Assembly (NCBI RefSeq): GCF_010183535.1
Contig: NC_071331.1
Location: 8,246,001-8,310,000, forward strand
DNA from: Caenorhabditis remanei
Lineage: Eukaryota; Nematoda; Chromadorea; Rhabditida; Rhabditidae
Direction: 5' to 3'
Length of the DNA stretch: 64,000 bases
Part shown: positions 47,530-57,533 of the stretch, piece after piece
Layout: every line of letters starts with the position of its first letter
Position numbering within the stretch: the first letter of the stretch is position 1
Position numbers and translations under genes: made by a program
Notes under the pieces: model-generated
What the model was told of the DNA's origin: nothing
The model's database searches: none
What the model saw: the letters and a program-made list of their open reading frames with translations, nothing else

Positions 47530-49268
47530 CGAAAGGGATACTAAAAAAAACTTTACTTCTATTTCACCTTTTGCCTTTAAATTATTTGAGTTAGCAATGG
47601 ACTTCTCCGAAAAATATTCAATTACAGTATTTATGGCGAATTTGTCCAGTATATTTATCATTTTGTGCTATATACATTGCATTACGTCATAGTTTCACGG
47701 AAATGCAAAATTGTCAAAACTTGAAAATCCGGAGATGATCATAGTCTCAGTCATTCTTCATTTATTGAAAAAGTTTGAAACGGTTTATAACTATACATAG
47801 AAATTATTCCATTCATTGATAGTTGTTTTAGGAACTCTTAGTTTATTCATTCCTAACATTGCTCGATTGAGTTCGTCAAAATTCAAATCTCAATGCTTAA
47901 TGTACATTTTGCTGTTTCTTTTTATCAATTCAGCATCAAAATCTTGAAAAGAATGGAGTTGCTCAACGTCCTTTCTTGCATTTTAAATCTTGTTCGTTTT
48001 ACCGCATTTCAGACTAAGATAACAGTTGCATAAATAAATTCACCCATCGTTTTCATAAATACTCATAATTGAAATTTGATGACCGCGTAATAACAAAATT
48101 CTTCTGTTTTCTGAACCAGTGAAAACGGAAATCAATTTCATGCGAGTGTTCTTTTCATATCATTGTCACATCATTTAATTATCACAGCCCAGGTTTCTAT
48201 TTTTTGATCCAAGACTCACAAGTGCATTTCAAAATTTGTTCCTTTCTTCGTCAAGGAAAATCAACGATGTCTAATTTTCTTGACCAATTCACACTTTCTT
48301 ATCCTATCCGCGCAACAGGAACTAAACGAAACAGTTGAATCGCAAAATTGCATTTTCAAAAGTACCTGAAATTACCTTTCTCTATGTTGTGATTATTCAA
48401 TAGTAGTTACAATCTTTTTCTCAGGGAAACACGAAAGACCTTTCCGTCGAATCATCTGCAGTCGTCATCGTTCCCCGTACAACCGTCGCTCCAGGTGTCA
48501 CAAATAAAGTCAGTGTGATACCATTCCGTCCCTTACATTTCACAGCTCCGCCCAAGAATGGACCACCAGGAGTGTCTCCTCCTCCAGCACCCGGAGGACA
48601 GTGTGGCGTTGCACCTGACTTCACACCGTGTGTTAGCAATGAAATCGCCAGTAAATCTCTGTTAGAGTGCTGTAAGAGGAAGAATCTACCAGCAGGATGT
48701 CAACAGTTGTGCCGATATGATATCACGCAGGCGGAGGTGAGTTTCAGTTTCAGAACTTTGATAATTTAGACATATCTGATTTAGCAGTTGATAAATTTTT
48801 GATCAACTTTATAATATTTTTGAAACTTTCAGATCCGCGCAGCCATGGATCGTGGTCAGTGTGGAATATTCAATGTTGCACCATTCTTGGAATGTGCTTC
48901 CCAGGGAAAAGACAATTCCGAGTGTTGTCGACATCGTGGAATCGTTCAGAAGACGTGAGTTGTGGAACGCGGACACTACGGAAAAATTAACATTTTTAAA
49001 GAGGCAGACCATAAACGGTCAGAGTGAAACTGATGAAAAATGTGCCCAATGACGCCAAAATGAATCAATTTTTTAAAGATACCCCGAAAACTTTTAACAC
49101 TATTTTGAAACCGTAAATAAGTACACCCAACTTATTTTCAGTGGCCCCCAATGTGAACAATTCTGTCGCCCCACTCAAGGATTATCAGCTCTTGGAGTTC
49201 AGCATATCGTATGTGGAAATGCAGTTGGTGATATGCTCCATTGCCATCATTCTGGTGTTCGCATTTAA

Positions 49269-51129
49269 ATTTCCACTTTAATCGATTGTGTTTTGTATAT
49301 TTCAGACTCTAATTGCCATATTCTTTTGTTTCTTTCTGTGATTCTAGTCATTCTACTTTTATCCTATTTCTTTCCTTTCTTCATTTCAACCTGCTGATCT
49401 CTAATAACTATTTTATGTAAATGTAATTTTTTGTAAGCTTAAATAAATTTATATTGATTGAAAATAGGTTTGTTACTTAGAAGTCCCTCTGCAAATCTTA
49501 ATACTTTTTCTAAGAATCTGATTTTTAGTCACTATTTTGAAACTGAAGTTGGACATTGAGTAATTTGCAGAAACCATGGGGCTATTTGAAAAAAAAAGAA
49601 TGACTTCTATTAAATTTTGCTGTATAGCAAGGCTGTTGAAAATCGCGGCCGGCCGTGAAGGGCCGCGGCCGGCCGCGGCTTTCTAGCATATCAACTGAAA
49701 ACATGACTAGATATGCTTTTGACTTATTGGTACAAATCTGACAACAAGGGTTCGACCCCACCTCGTGGCAAAACTTTTTTGTTTTTTGTTTTTGACTTTT
49801 TGGTGCCAATCTGAAACCATTTCAGAACAAAAAAAATTTTTAGATTACAAGTGTCTCTTTCAGAACAGTCCTTCTCCGAAAAAGCAACTTTGGTCTTCAG
49901 ATTTTTACCAAAAACCAAAACTGATATGAAAAACAGCTTCGACACCAGTGGGGTCGAACCATGATTGTCAGATTGGTACGAAAAGGTCAAAAACAAAAAA
50001 CAAAAAAGTTTTGGCACGAGTGGGGATCGAACCCCGGTTGTCAGATTTGTACCAGAAAACAAAAAAACCAGCAAAACTTTTTTCAAAAACGAAAAAGTTT
50101 TGCAACTTTGAAAAAAAAAAGCCGCGGCCGGCCGCGGCTTTTTCATTTTTTTCTTCTCGCGGCCGGCCGTACGACAGCCTTGCTGTATAGTTCTAGCGTT
50201 GAAATTGTAATCAATGATTTGAGAACCAATTACGAAATAAAAACCAATTACGAAAATTATGAAATATGTTATTTTTTCTACTGTTACGATTTCAGTGGAA
50301 ATTCGTTTGTTCGTGATATTATATTATTATAATTTGTGACAAACTTACATCGGGTTCTCAAAATTTTTTTCCATAGACTATAGCCATGTAAAAATCATTT
50401 CTCAAAATGAAAGCGGTGCCAATTGATTCATTGATTGATGATCATTCTTGTTGACTGATTGAAACCGAAATATGTTAATGTTTAATGTGAGAAACTCACG
50501 GATTTGGGTAAAACACTTCTTGAATACTGAAAATATTTCAACGAACAATGTTCTCAAAGAAATGTGAAAATGCTTTAGAAATTCTGCAAAAGAATATCCA
50601 TATGAAAACATGATTAAAATTGCAAAGAACATCACGCAACTTGCAACATAATTGTTACTGCGGAATATTATTAAAACGCTGGTCATTAAAGAGGGATGTT
50701 CTCAAAGAAGAATATCCAATTTACCAGTTTCTACAACTAACCAGTGATTCTGACCAGCTAGATATTTTTGACGTGCTTTCGAAACTAGGATCGGCATTAC
50801 CTTACCTTTGAAATCTATTCATTTATATTCTATATGAAACTTGTAAAAATCAGAAAAAATTTTGAAGAAGATTAAACATGTTCTTCCTTTTTCTGATTGA
50901 TGCCTTTGGGAAAAAAATAAACTACCTCTTTTGAAATCATATCATTGCTTTATACTTATATTCTTATTCAAACCGTGAGACCGGGGATTTTTAAAATGCA
51001 TTATCAGATGGATCTCGGAAAATCTTTAAAATTTTACTCCTATTATTATGAATGTTTGGTCATTCTCGATAAGATGTTCTAAGAAGAAGAATACATTGAA
51101 AACGATTTGGGAAATATTCCAATAAGTTA
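49269..51129. other. DB5 3' flank and spacer
   Basis: 49269-49600 is the DB 3' region with AATAAATTTATATTGATT. The element 49628-50182 follows. 50420-50870 is a diverged copy of the spacer at 10960-11400 and 27590-27850. No gene is recognised. Confidence 0.55.
49628..50182. mobile_element. 555-bp hAT-like element with tRNA-like modules
   Basis: The ends are CAAGGCTGT and ACAGCCTTG. CTGTATAG is duplicated (49620-49627, 50183-50190). Both sub-terminal regions carry GCCGCGGCCGGCCGCGGC palindromes. The interior has three related modules of about 45 bp with a tRNA T-arm/B-box core: GGGTTCGACCCC at 49748-49759 on the plus strand, and on the minus strand GGTTCGACCCC (49951-49961) and GGGGTTCGATCCCC (50022-50035). 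Each is preceded by a CTGACAA segment. Two are followed by a GCAAAAC or CCAAAAC segment and a T run; the module at 49951-49961 is more diverged there. No transposase is present. Confidence 0.85.
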
Positions 51130-51410
51130 ATTAGAGTTGTCTCCCCAAAAGTTTTCCTTCTGAAACATGAAACATTTTGAAAAGTTCTTGCTAAATATCA
51201 CCACCAACACTTAGATCAGGATTAGCGATCCGTTCCGAAAAATTTCAATTTTCTCCCAAATGTGAAACATCAATTGATCCGTCGGATAGATAAATGAACA
51301 CGAAAAAATTTGATCCAGACTAAAATGTTCGCTTCCAAACACCAAGATTGGACAAGATTGAGAATTTTCTCTTATTAGCACATCTGTTTTGACATAAATT
51401 AAAGTTCTTC
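51130..51410 (+). promoter_or_regulatory. GT92 upstream block before first-exon fragment
   Basis: Close match to 28105-28380 and 52095-52375. Confidence 0.55.
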
Positions 51411-51454
51411 TACTACCACCTTCTTTTCACTACAGGAATGACGGCATATTTATA

Positions 51455-51665
51455 ATGATGGTAAGGAAAATGTTTGGTATTACACAAGTATCAATTATCA
51501 GACTATTTTCAGATGTCATGTTATCGAAACGGTATCAAATGCATGCTACTTTTGTTTTTCTTAGGATTGGCTACATTGAATACTTATAGTTATTGGAGGG
51601 ATAGTCGAACCGTGAATACGGAAAAGACTAGTATGCAACCAAAAGTTACTGTAGAACAGAGATGA
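51455..51665 (+). pseudogene. GT92 5' fragment: mini-exon and exon 1
   Basis: ATGATG mini-exon 51455-51460, then exon 1 51513-51661 encoding the N-terminus and membrane anchor (MSCYRNGIKCMLLLFFLGLA). The exon 1 donor GT is AT, so the frame stops at once. After the first bases of exon 2 (about 51739) the sequence changes to spacer repeat. It is the broken 5' end of a copy lying just upstream of GT5. Confidence 0.8.
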
Positions 51666-52094
51666 GTCGAACAGAAGAGATTTGAAGAGTATTATAATGG
51701 AAAGATTTTCTTCGTCCAACAAATAAAAATTCATTTCCAGTTCTTCATTTTTAAAATCTATTCATTTACATTCTATCAGAAACTTGCAAAAAAACTTTTA
51801 CAGATTGAAACATGATATGTGGATATCCGATTTTTGGAAGGGACGAAGTATGTTTTTGTTCCGAAGAAAAATCCGGATAATCTGCATAATATTTTAAAAA
51901 TTCTTATATATATCTTTGTATTCTAACCGGGTTACAGGTGATTTATTTTTTGAATGCATTTTAGATGGATCTTGGAAAATCTGGAAAAGAAAATTTCCTA
52001 TGAGTAGGAATGTTTGATTATTATCGATTACTTATTAAGATGTTCCCAGAAAAACAATATATTGAAAACGAGATGAGAAATATTCCAATAAGTA

Positions 52095-52400
52095 AACCAG
52101 AGTTGTCTCCCCAAAAATTATCCTTCTGAAACATGAAACATTTCGAAACGTTCTTGCTAAACATCACCACCAACACTTAGATCAGGATTAGCGATCCGTT
52201 CCGAAAAATTTCAATTTTCTCCCAAATGTGAAACATCAATTGATCCGGCGGATAGATAAGTGAACATGAAAAAATTCGATCCAGACTAAAATGTTCTTTT
52301 CCAAACACCAAGATTGAATTAGATTGAGAATTTTCTTTTATTAGCGCATCTGTTTTGACATAAATTAAAGTTCTTCTACTACCACCTTCTCTTCACTAAG
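52095..52400 (+). promoter_or_regulatory. Conserved GT92 upstream block of GT5
   Basis: Same block as upstream of GT1, GT3 and GT6, directly before the mini-exon at 52420. Confidence 0.55.
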
Positions 52401-52419
52401 GAATGACGTCATATTTATA

Positions 52420-55400
52420 ATGATGGTAAAGCAATTAAGCTTATCGAAGAATTATCAATTGTCAGTCAAATTACAGATGTCATGTTATCGAAACTGTATC
52501 AAATGTATGCTACTTTTGTTTCTCATTGGATTAGCTGTATTGAATACTTATAGTTATTGGAAGGATAGTCTGAACGTGAATACGGAAAAGACTAGTATGC
52601 ATCCAGAAGTTACTGTAGAACAGAGGTGAGTGAAACAGACGTGTTTTTAAGAGAATCACACTCGAAACTTTCTAATCGACTAAAAAATAATAATCGATTT
52701 TCAGTTCTATTACTCCATTCCATTGTCCGTTTGAATCTTGGAATCAAGTACATTCTGATATTGTACCAAATGAGAATCTTCATCTGGAATGGATCCAGAA
52801 TAATATTTCACGACGAGACAATATTTTGGAGTCACAAATTCGACTATTGTCTTCTTTCGTCTATCCGGATCATATTTCAATTATAACGAATTCACAGAGG
52901 AGTTATGGGTAAGAACTACGATTTTACAATGGACTACAATAACATGTTCCATTGCGATTTCAAAAACTTATTGAAACATAAATATTTTATAACTTTACTC
53001 GCTAAATTTCGGAAGTTATATGTCAAAACAGATGTGCTAATATAAGAAAACTCTCAATCTAGTCCAATGGTGTTTGGAAAAGAGCATTTTAGTCTGGATC
53101 GAATTTTTGCCATCTTTCTGTTTTCAGCCAAAAAGTCTACTGTCGCTACTATAACTGCCTCCGAGAAGAGATCTCCAACTCCTCGTATCAATCAATATTT
53201 TTCCCAATGAATGTAATCAGATGTCCGAGAAGAATTGGTGTGAAATATATGTCGATTAGTTTTGATTCGGAAGAGATACCACAAGAACCGATTCCACTTG
53301 TTTATAGAGTTTTTGAAGGTGAGATTTTTCTATTAATCAGTGTTCCAACTGTACAAGTCAACATTTCATGTTTCAAATAAGGAATGTGAATCCGGATATT
53401 GTGGGAACCTTCAATAAAGTCGACGTTTCATGTTTCAGCGCCAATCCACGAGGTATCAGTATGCGTCGGTCCGATATACGGATCGGAGAGCAAGTGGTTA
53501 GAAGTTGTAGAGTTTATAGAACATTATAAACTGATTGGTGTACGGTACTTCTATTTTACAGTATTCAATATGAATGAGTACAGTCGGAAGATTATTGATG
53601 AGTATCTGAGGTGAGTGGAGAGAAATAATGTTTCAAGATGTGGATAAGTGTTGTTTAGAGAATTCAACTCACTTGCCAGAAAAAAGTTGAAATATTTTCA
53701 GAACAGGAGAAATCGAGTTGACCGTGATCCAATCAGAATACAAAACAATAGATTGGCAGTTTCATCTCCTCCAGATTAATGTAATTTCATTTTCTTCCTC
53801 CACTGCTTTCATATTCCTCCGAATTTTCAGGAATGCCACCAACGGAGTAAACATCATTCGAAATGGGTTATAAACGTGGATATTGATGAGAGATTGGTTA
53901 TTTTGGATGATAAAATAAAATCAGTTGGAAGTTTATTGAGTGGATATAATGATACAGTTGCTGAGGTCGGATTTGCGATTCGAAGAATTCAGCTCAGGTA
54001 TTTTTTGGCGAGGGTTGGGCAGTGAAAATGTTAAAAGGGCCATGTGGCCATTGAATTGGGCAAATTGCCCACAAAAAGGGCCACATGGCCCAGTGGGCAC
54101 TAGTTTGGCGCGGGTTGGGCACAAGCTGGAGAGTTGGTTGCCGAAAGGAGAAGCTTGTTGGATGTGGGCACGGGTTGGGCACCTGTTTGGCCCCGGTTGG
54201 GCACCACTTTGGCCCGAAGTGGGCACAAGTTGAGAAATCGCGCTCTACAGCACACGCTGATTTTTCACCACGATTTTTCTAATTTATTTCGTTTCTTTTT
54301 CAATTCTTTCGTCCTTCTATTTTATGCTACTTTTTTCAATTAGAATATGAGACAATCTATACAGATCCGCCGATAAAACAGGTAAAACGCTACTTATTTT
54401 CTTTTTTTCTTTTATCTTTCAATTTTTGACAAATTTCAGCTTAACGAGAAATAAATTCAACAATACAAGCATCATCATCAACTATGCGCTTCGGCTACTC
54501 CACTGCTCGTCTCTGTTAATTTTCGCGTTTACTTTAGATTTTTCGTTTTAATTTGTATATTTGTAACTTTTACTAAAAATTATATTCTTCTCCTGTATTC
54601 CTATTCCCCATTTTAAAGTTTGACAAATTCTAGTTTATTTTATCTTATTACTCCCCATTATTACTGAAATTACTATTTTGTGTTTAATTTTGATGAATAA
54701 ATAGTAGTAAAGTACAAAAATGTGTGATCTGGTTAATCATAGTGCTAAATGGTAAGGAGCGAAAGGAGAGGAATGCCGCACGTTGAACCAAATCTCGGCA
54801 CTTTGCCCACGAAATGGGCCATGTGGCCCTCAAAATCGGCACGAGTGCCGGCGTAGGGCAGGCCCCGCGGCCCTTTTCTCTGGGCCATGCTGCCCATTTC
54901 GTGGGCAAAGTGCGAAAAAATACCTGAGAGAAGACGGAAAAACTGCCGGAAAAATACGAAAGTGATGAGCAGGTGGGGTATAATACAAGAAGAATGATGT
55001 GACGACAAATGTTTGTTAATTTTAAAAATATGAGAAACAGTTGGTTTTTTATAATGTTTGTAAAAAAATCCAGTTTCATGAAAATTGTTAGAGCATCGAC
55101 TGTTGAGTAAAAATATTTTGTAGATACGTAAAAAAAAACTTTGATTTTTCAGATAATCTCCGAAATGGAATTCCTCAAATACAACGCGTCTTCTCCAGTC
55201 ACTTGGGGTGCCTACAAAACTATTTATCGACCAGAAAAGGTACAAATTTATACAGACCTGCCATGGGCCAGGCCGATTTGAAATTTTTCAACGGCCCGAG
55301 GTCAATACAAAAAATCGAAAAGTTGACACTATTTATCGACCAGGGAATTTATGAACAAAAAGGATCAATGAGATAAATAACCAGTACATATATTACCTGC

Positions 55401-56016
55401 ATGAAACTGGATATTCTTTTACTAATAATTTTCAAACTCAGTTATAATCAACTGTTTCAGAACATTGACTTCATCAATTCTAATTTCTCATTTTTGCTTC
55501 TTCTATTAATTGTTTTAGATAGCAGCAATGTATTATCACTGGGCGTATCAGAGGTATCCTGAAACAGTGGCTGAGTATGTGAAAAGTGAAATTGCGCTGT
55601 TCAGTCAAGACCTTGAATTAATCGACTCTGTCAATTTCAAAGTAATAAGTTTTGTAAGTGAAACATTACATCAGTTGCGGAAAATTTTCAATATGAATGC
55701 AATGTTTCATAACCAATTGACTTATACCATCTTTTCTATTTCCAGACACTACCGTACCATTGAGAAGAATATCCTTGGATCCGGATGGCTGATTGATCCA
55801 AATTACAAAAACTTTACAATTGTTCCGGAAGAAACGGAATTCGCAGAGAAACTGAAGGAGAATGTACTGAAAAAGATCAAATATGTATACGATCAACGGG
55901 TTTTGTACTGTGAAGAGATAGCAGAGATACCGTATGAAGAGTATAAAGAATTTGGACATGACATATTTAATTGTACATTTCGAAATGAAACTGGTAGTAA
56001 TAAACGTGTTGATTGA
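52420..56016 (+). pseudogene. GT5: complete GT92 gene split by a transposon in exon 6
   Basis: Mini-exon 52420-52425; exons 1 52477-52625, 2 52705-52908, 3 53128-53318, 4 53439-53610, 5 53702-53780, 6 53831-53992 plus 54931-54972, 7 55153-55239, 8 55519-55604, 9 55746-56016. Exon 6 is cut by a 936-bp element; without it and the AG duplication the exon is exactly 204 nt, as in GT1. The anchor, VCVGPIYGSESKWLEV and DIDE motif are present. The exon 8 donor is lost (CAGGTAAG reads CAGTCAAG), but intron 8 is 141 nt and stop-free in the coding frame, so exons 8 and 9 read as one 162-codon frame. The first mini-intron is also open in frame. Apart from the insertion this copy would be coding. Confidence 0.8.
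53993..54928. mobile_element. 936-bp TIR element in GT5 exon 6
   Basis: The ends are CTCAGGTATTTTTT and AAAAAATACCTGAG, flanked by AG on both sides (53991-53992, 54929-54930). GT1, GT2 and GT6 show the empty site GAATTCAGAAGACGG. The left 240 bp contain repeated GGGTTGGGCAC words, and both ends contain palindromes such as GGGCCACATGGCCC. No transposase is present. The middle is AT-rich. The superfamily is uncertain because of the 2-bp duplication. Confidence 0.9.
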
Positions 56017-56673
56017 ATGGAATTTTGTATTTTATTAAAATAACATTATTTTTAGTGTTTCTGAGTGTTTTCAAATATGCGACTGAATAATTACCAATAT
56101 TGTCATGTCGCGTCTAGCTCATTTCTTCGCCATTGAAAACTCATCGATGACTGAACTTCTTGACCCATTCACACTTTCTCATTCTATCCGCGCAACAGAA
56201 AAACCATTTATTCTCCTCCTGAACAATCTGTATTGACAAGGACGAGAAAAGATTTGCTGCTTCTTATTTTTGAAATGTTCTTATGGTCTAAACACCGAGG
56301 CATGTAATCAGCGGTTTGATCAGTAGATGAGGAAGCTATTGCTAGTTATCTGAAAAATTGGAAAAAAGTTTTTGCGTATTTTTCTCTTCATTTTCATTTT
56401 CATCTTTGTCAGATATTTCAACATTCATGGAGTCTTCATGGAGTATTTTCCTGGAGTCTATTTTTTTTTAACGGTTTCAATGTGACATCATCTTCGTAAT
56501 GAAAAATTCCGATTAGTGCAGGTGTGGTAATGGCTGTTTTCCCCAATTTATTTTCTTTTTTTGTGAGTTGTGATAGGAGTGATTCTGTTTCAGAACTCTG
56601 ATAATTTATACCTTTCTGATTGAACATAATTCAATAACTTCTCCAAACTTGACACTATTTTTGAAACTTACAG
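56017..56673. other. GT92 3' flank and DB 5' flank before DB6
   Basis: 56017-56110 is the GT92 3' flank. 56120-56540 is DB 5' flank (CATCGATGACTGAA, GAAGCTATTGCTAGTTAT). 56580-56670 is intron 9 of a DB gene. Confidence 0.55.
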
Positions 56674-56795
56674 ATCCGCGCAGCCATGGACCGTGGTCAA
56701 TGTGGAATATTCAATGTTGCCCCGTTCTTGGAATGTGCTTCTCAAGGAAAAGACAATTCCGAGTGTTGTCGACATCGTGGAATCGTTCAGAAGAC
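56674..56795 (+). pseudogene. DB6: isolated DB exon 10
   Basis: A full 122-nt exon 10 with acceptor and GTGAG donor encodes IRAAMDRGQCGIFNVAPFLE and the ECC segment of the DB module. Exon 11 is missing: after 50 bp of intron the sequence jumps into the DB 3' flank (from about 56860) with AATAAATTTATATTGATT. No exons 1-9 are present. Confidence 0.85.
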
Positions 56796-57184
56796 GTGAG
56801 TTTTCGGAAAGAGATACCTTGGGCGAATTAAAATTTTAAGAGAAGAATACTAGAAACGGTCATTTTACTTTTACTCTCTTTTTTTCATTTCTTCATTTCA
56901 ACCTGTTGATCTCTAATAACTATTTTATGTAAATCTAATTTTTGTAAACTAAAATAAATTTATATTGATTTAAAACAATTTTTGTAATTTTCTTCGGCGT
57001 AGCAGTTTTTCTAAAAATCTAATTTTTTCCAGTCACAATTGTGAAACAGAAGTTGGACGTTGAGGAATAAGCCGAAAGCATAGGGATTAAAAAAAAACTT
57101 TACTACTATTTCGATATATATTTCACACATTTTTGATTTTAGTTTAAATTCTGTTGTTCGTACAATTAATTTTTTTTTGTAATG

Positions 57185-57480
57185 ACAAAATAAGCTTACC
57201 AGAGTTGTCTCCCCAAAAATTATCCTTCCGAAACATGAAACATTTTGAAACGTTCTTGCTAAACATCACCACCAACACTTAGATCAGGATTAGCGATCCG
57301 TTCCGAAAAATTTCAATTTTCTACTAAAAAAAGAAACATCAATTGTTCCGGCGGATAGATAAATGAACACGAAAAAATTTGATCTAGTGTAAAATGTTCA
57401 CTTCCAAACACCAAGATTGGACAAGATTGAGAATTTTCTTTTATTTGCACATCTGTTTTGACATAAATTTAAGTTCCTCT
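57185..57480 (+). promoter_or_regulatory. Conserved GT92 upstream block of GT6
   Basis: Same block as upstream of GT1, GT3 and GT5, with small deviations. It is followed by the ATGATG mini-exon at 57534. Confidence 0.55.
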
Positions 57481-57533
57481 AACATCTTCTACTCTCCATT
57501 ATTGGAATGACGGTATATTTATAATGATGGTTA

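Larger units (their letters stand above)
46386..49268 (+). pseudogene. DB5: DB gene with exons 1-2 and 9-11 only
   Basis: Exon 1 (about 46386-46545) has lost the ATG and the trans-splice acceptor, though a hydrophobic leader and the Cys-rich segment remain. Exon 2 (46708-46821) is intact with a good donor. Exons 3-8 are replaced by spacer sequence that includes a DB 3'-flank piece, a GC-rich repeat, a foldback and a DB 5'-flank piece, so this is a fusion of two decayed copies. Exons 9 (48425-48736), 10 (48833-48954) and 11 (49142-49268) are stop-free, in phase and encode a complete DB module. Exon 2 ends in phase 1 and exon 9 starts in phase 0, so splicing them together would shift the frame. 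Confidence 0.8.

Noticed and set aside
49948..50040. A tRNA gene on the minus strand
   Set aside because: Only the T-arm/B-box part is convincing; no D-arm/A-box or full cloverleaf could be formed.
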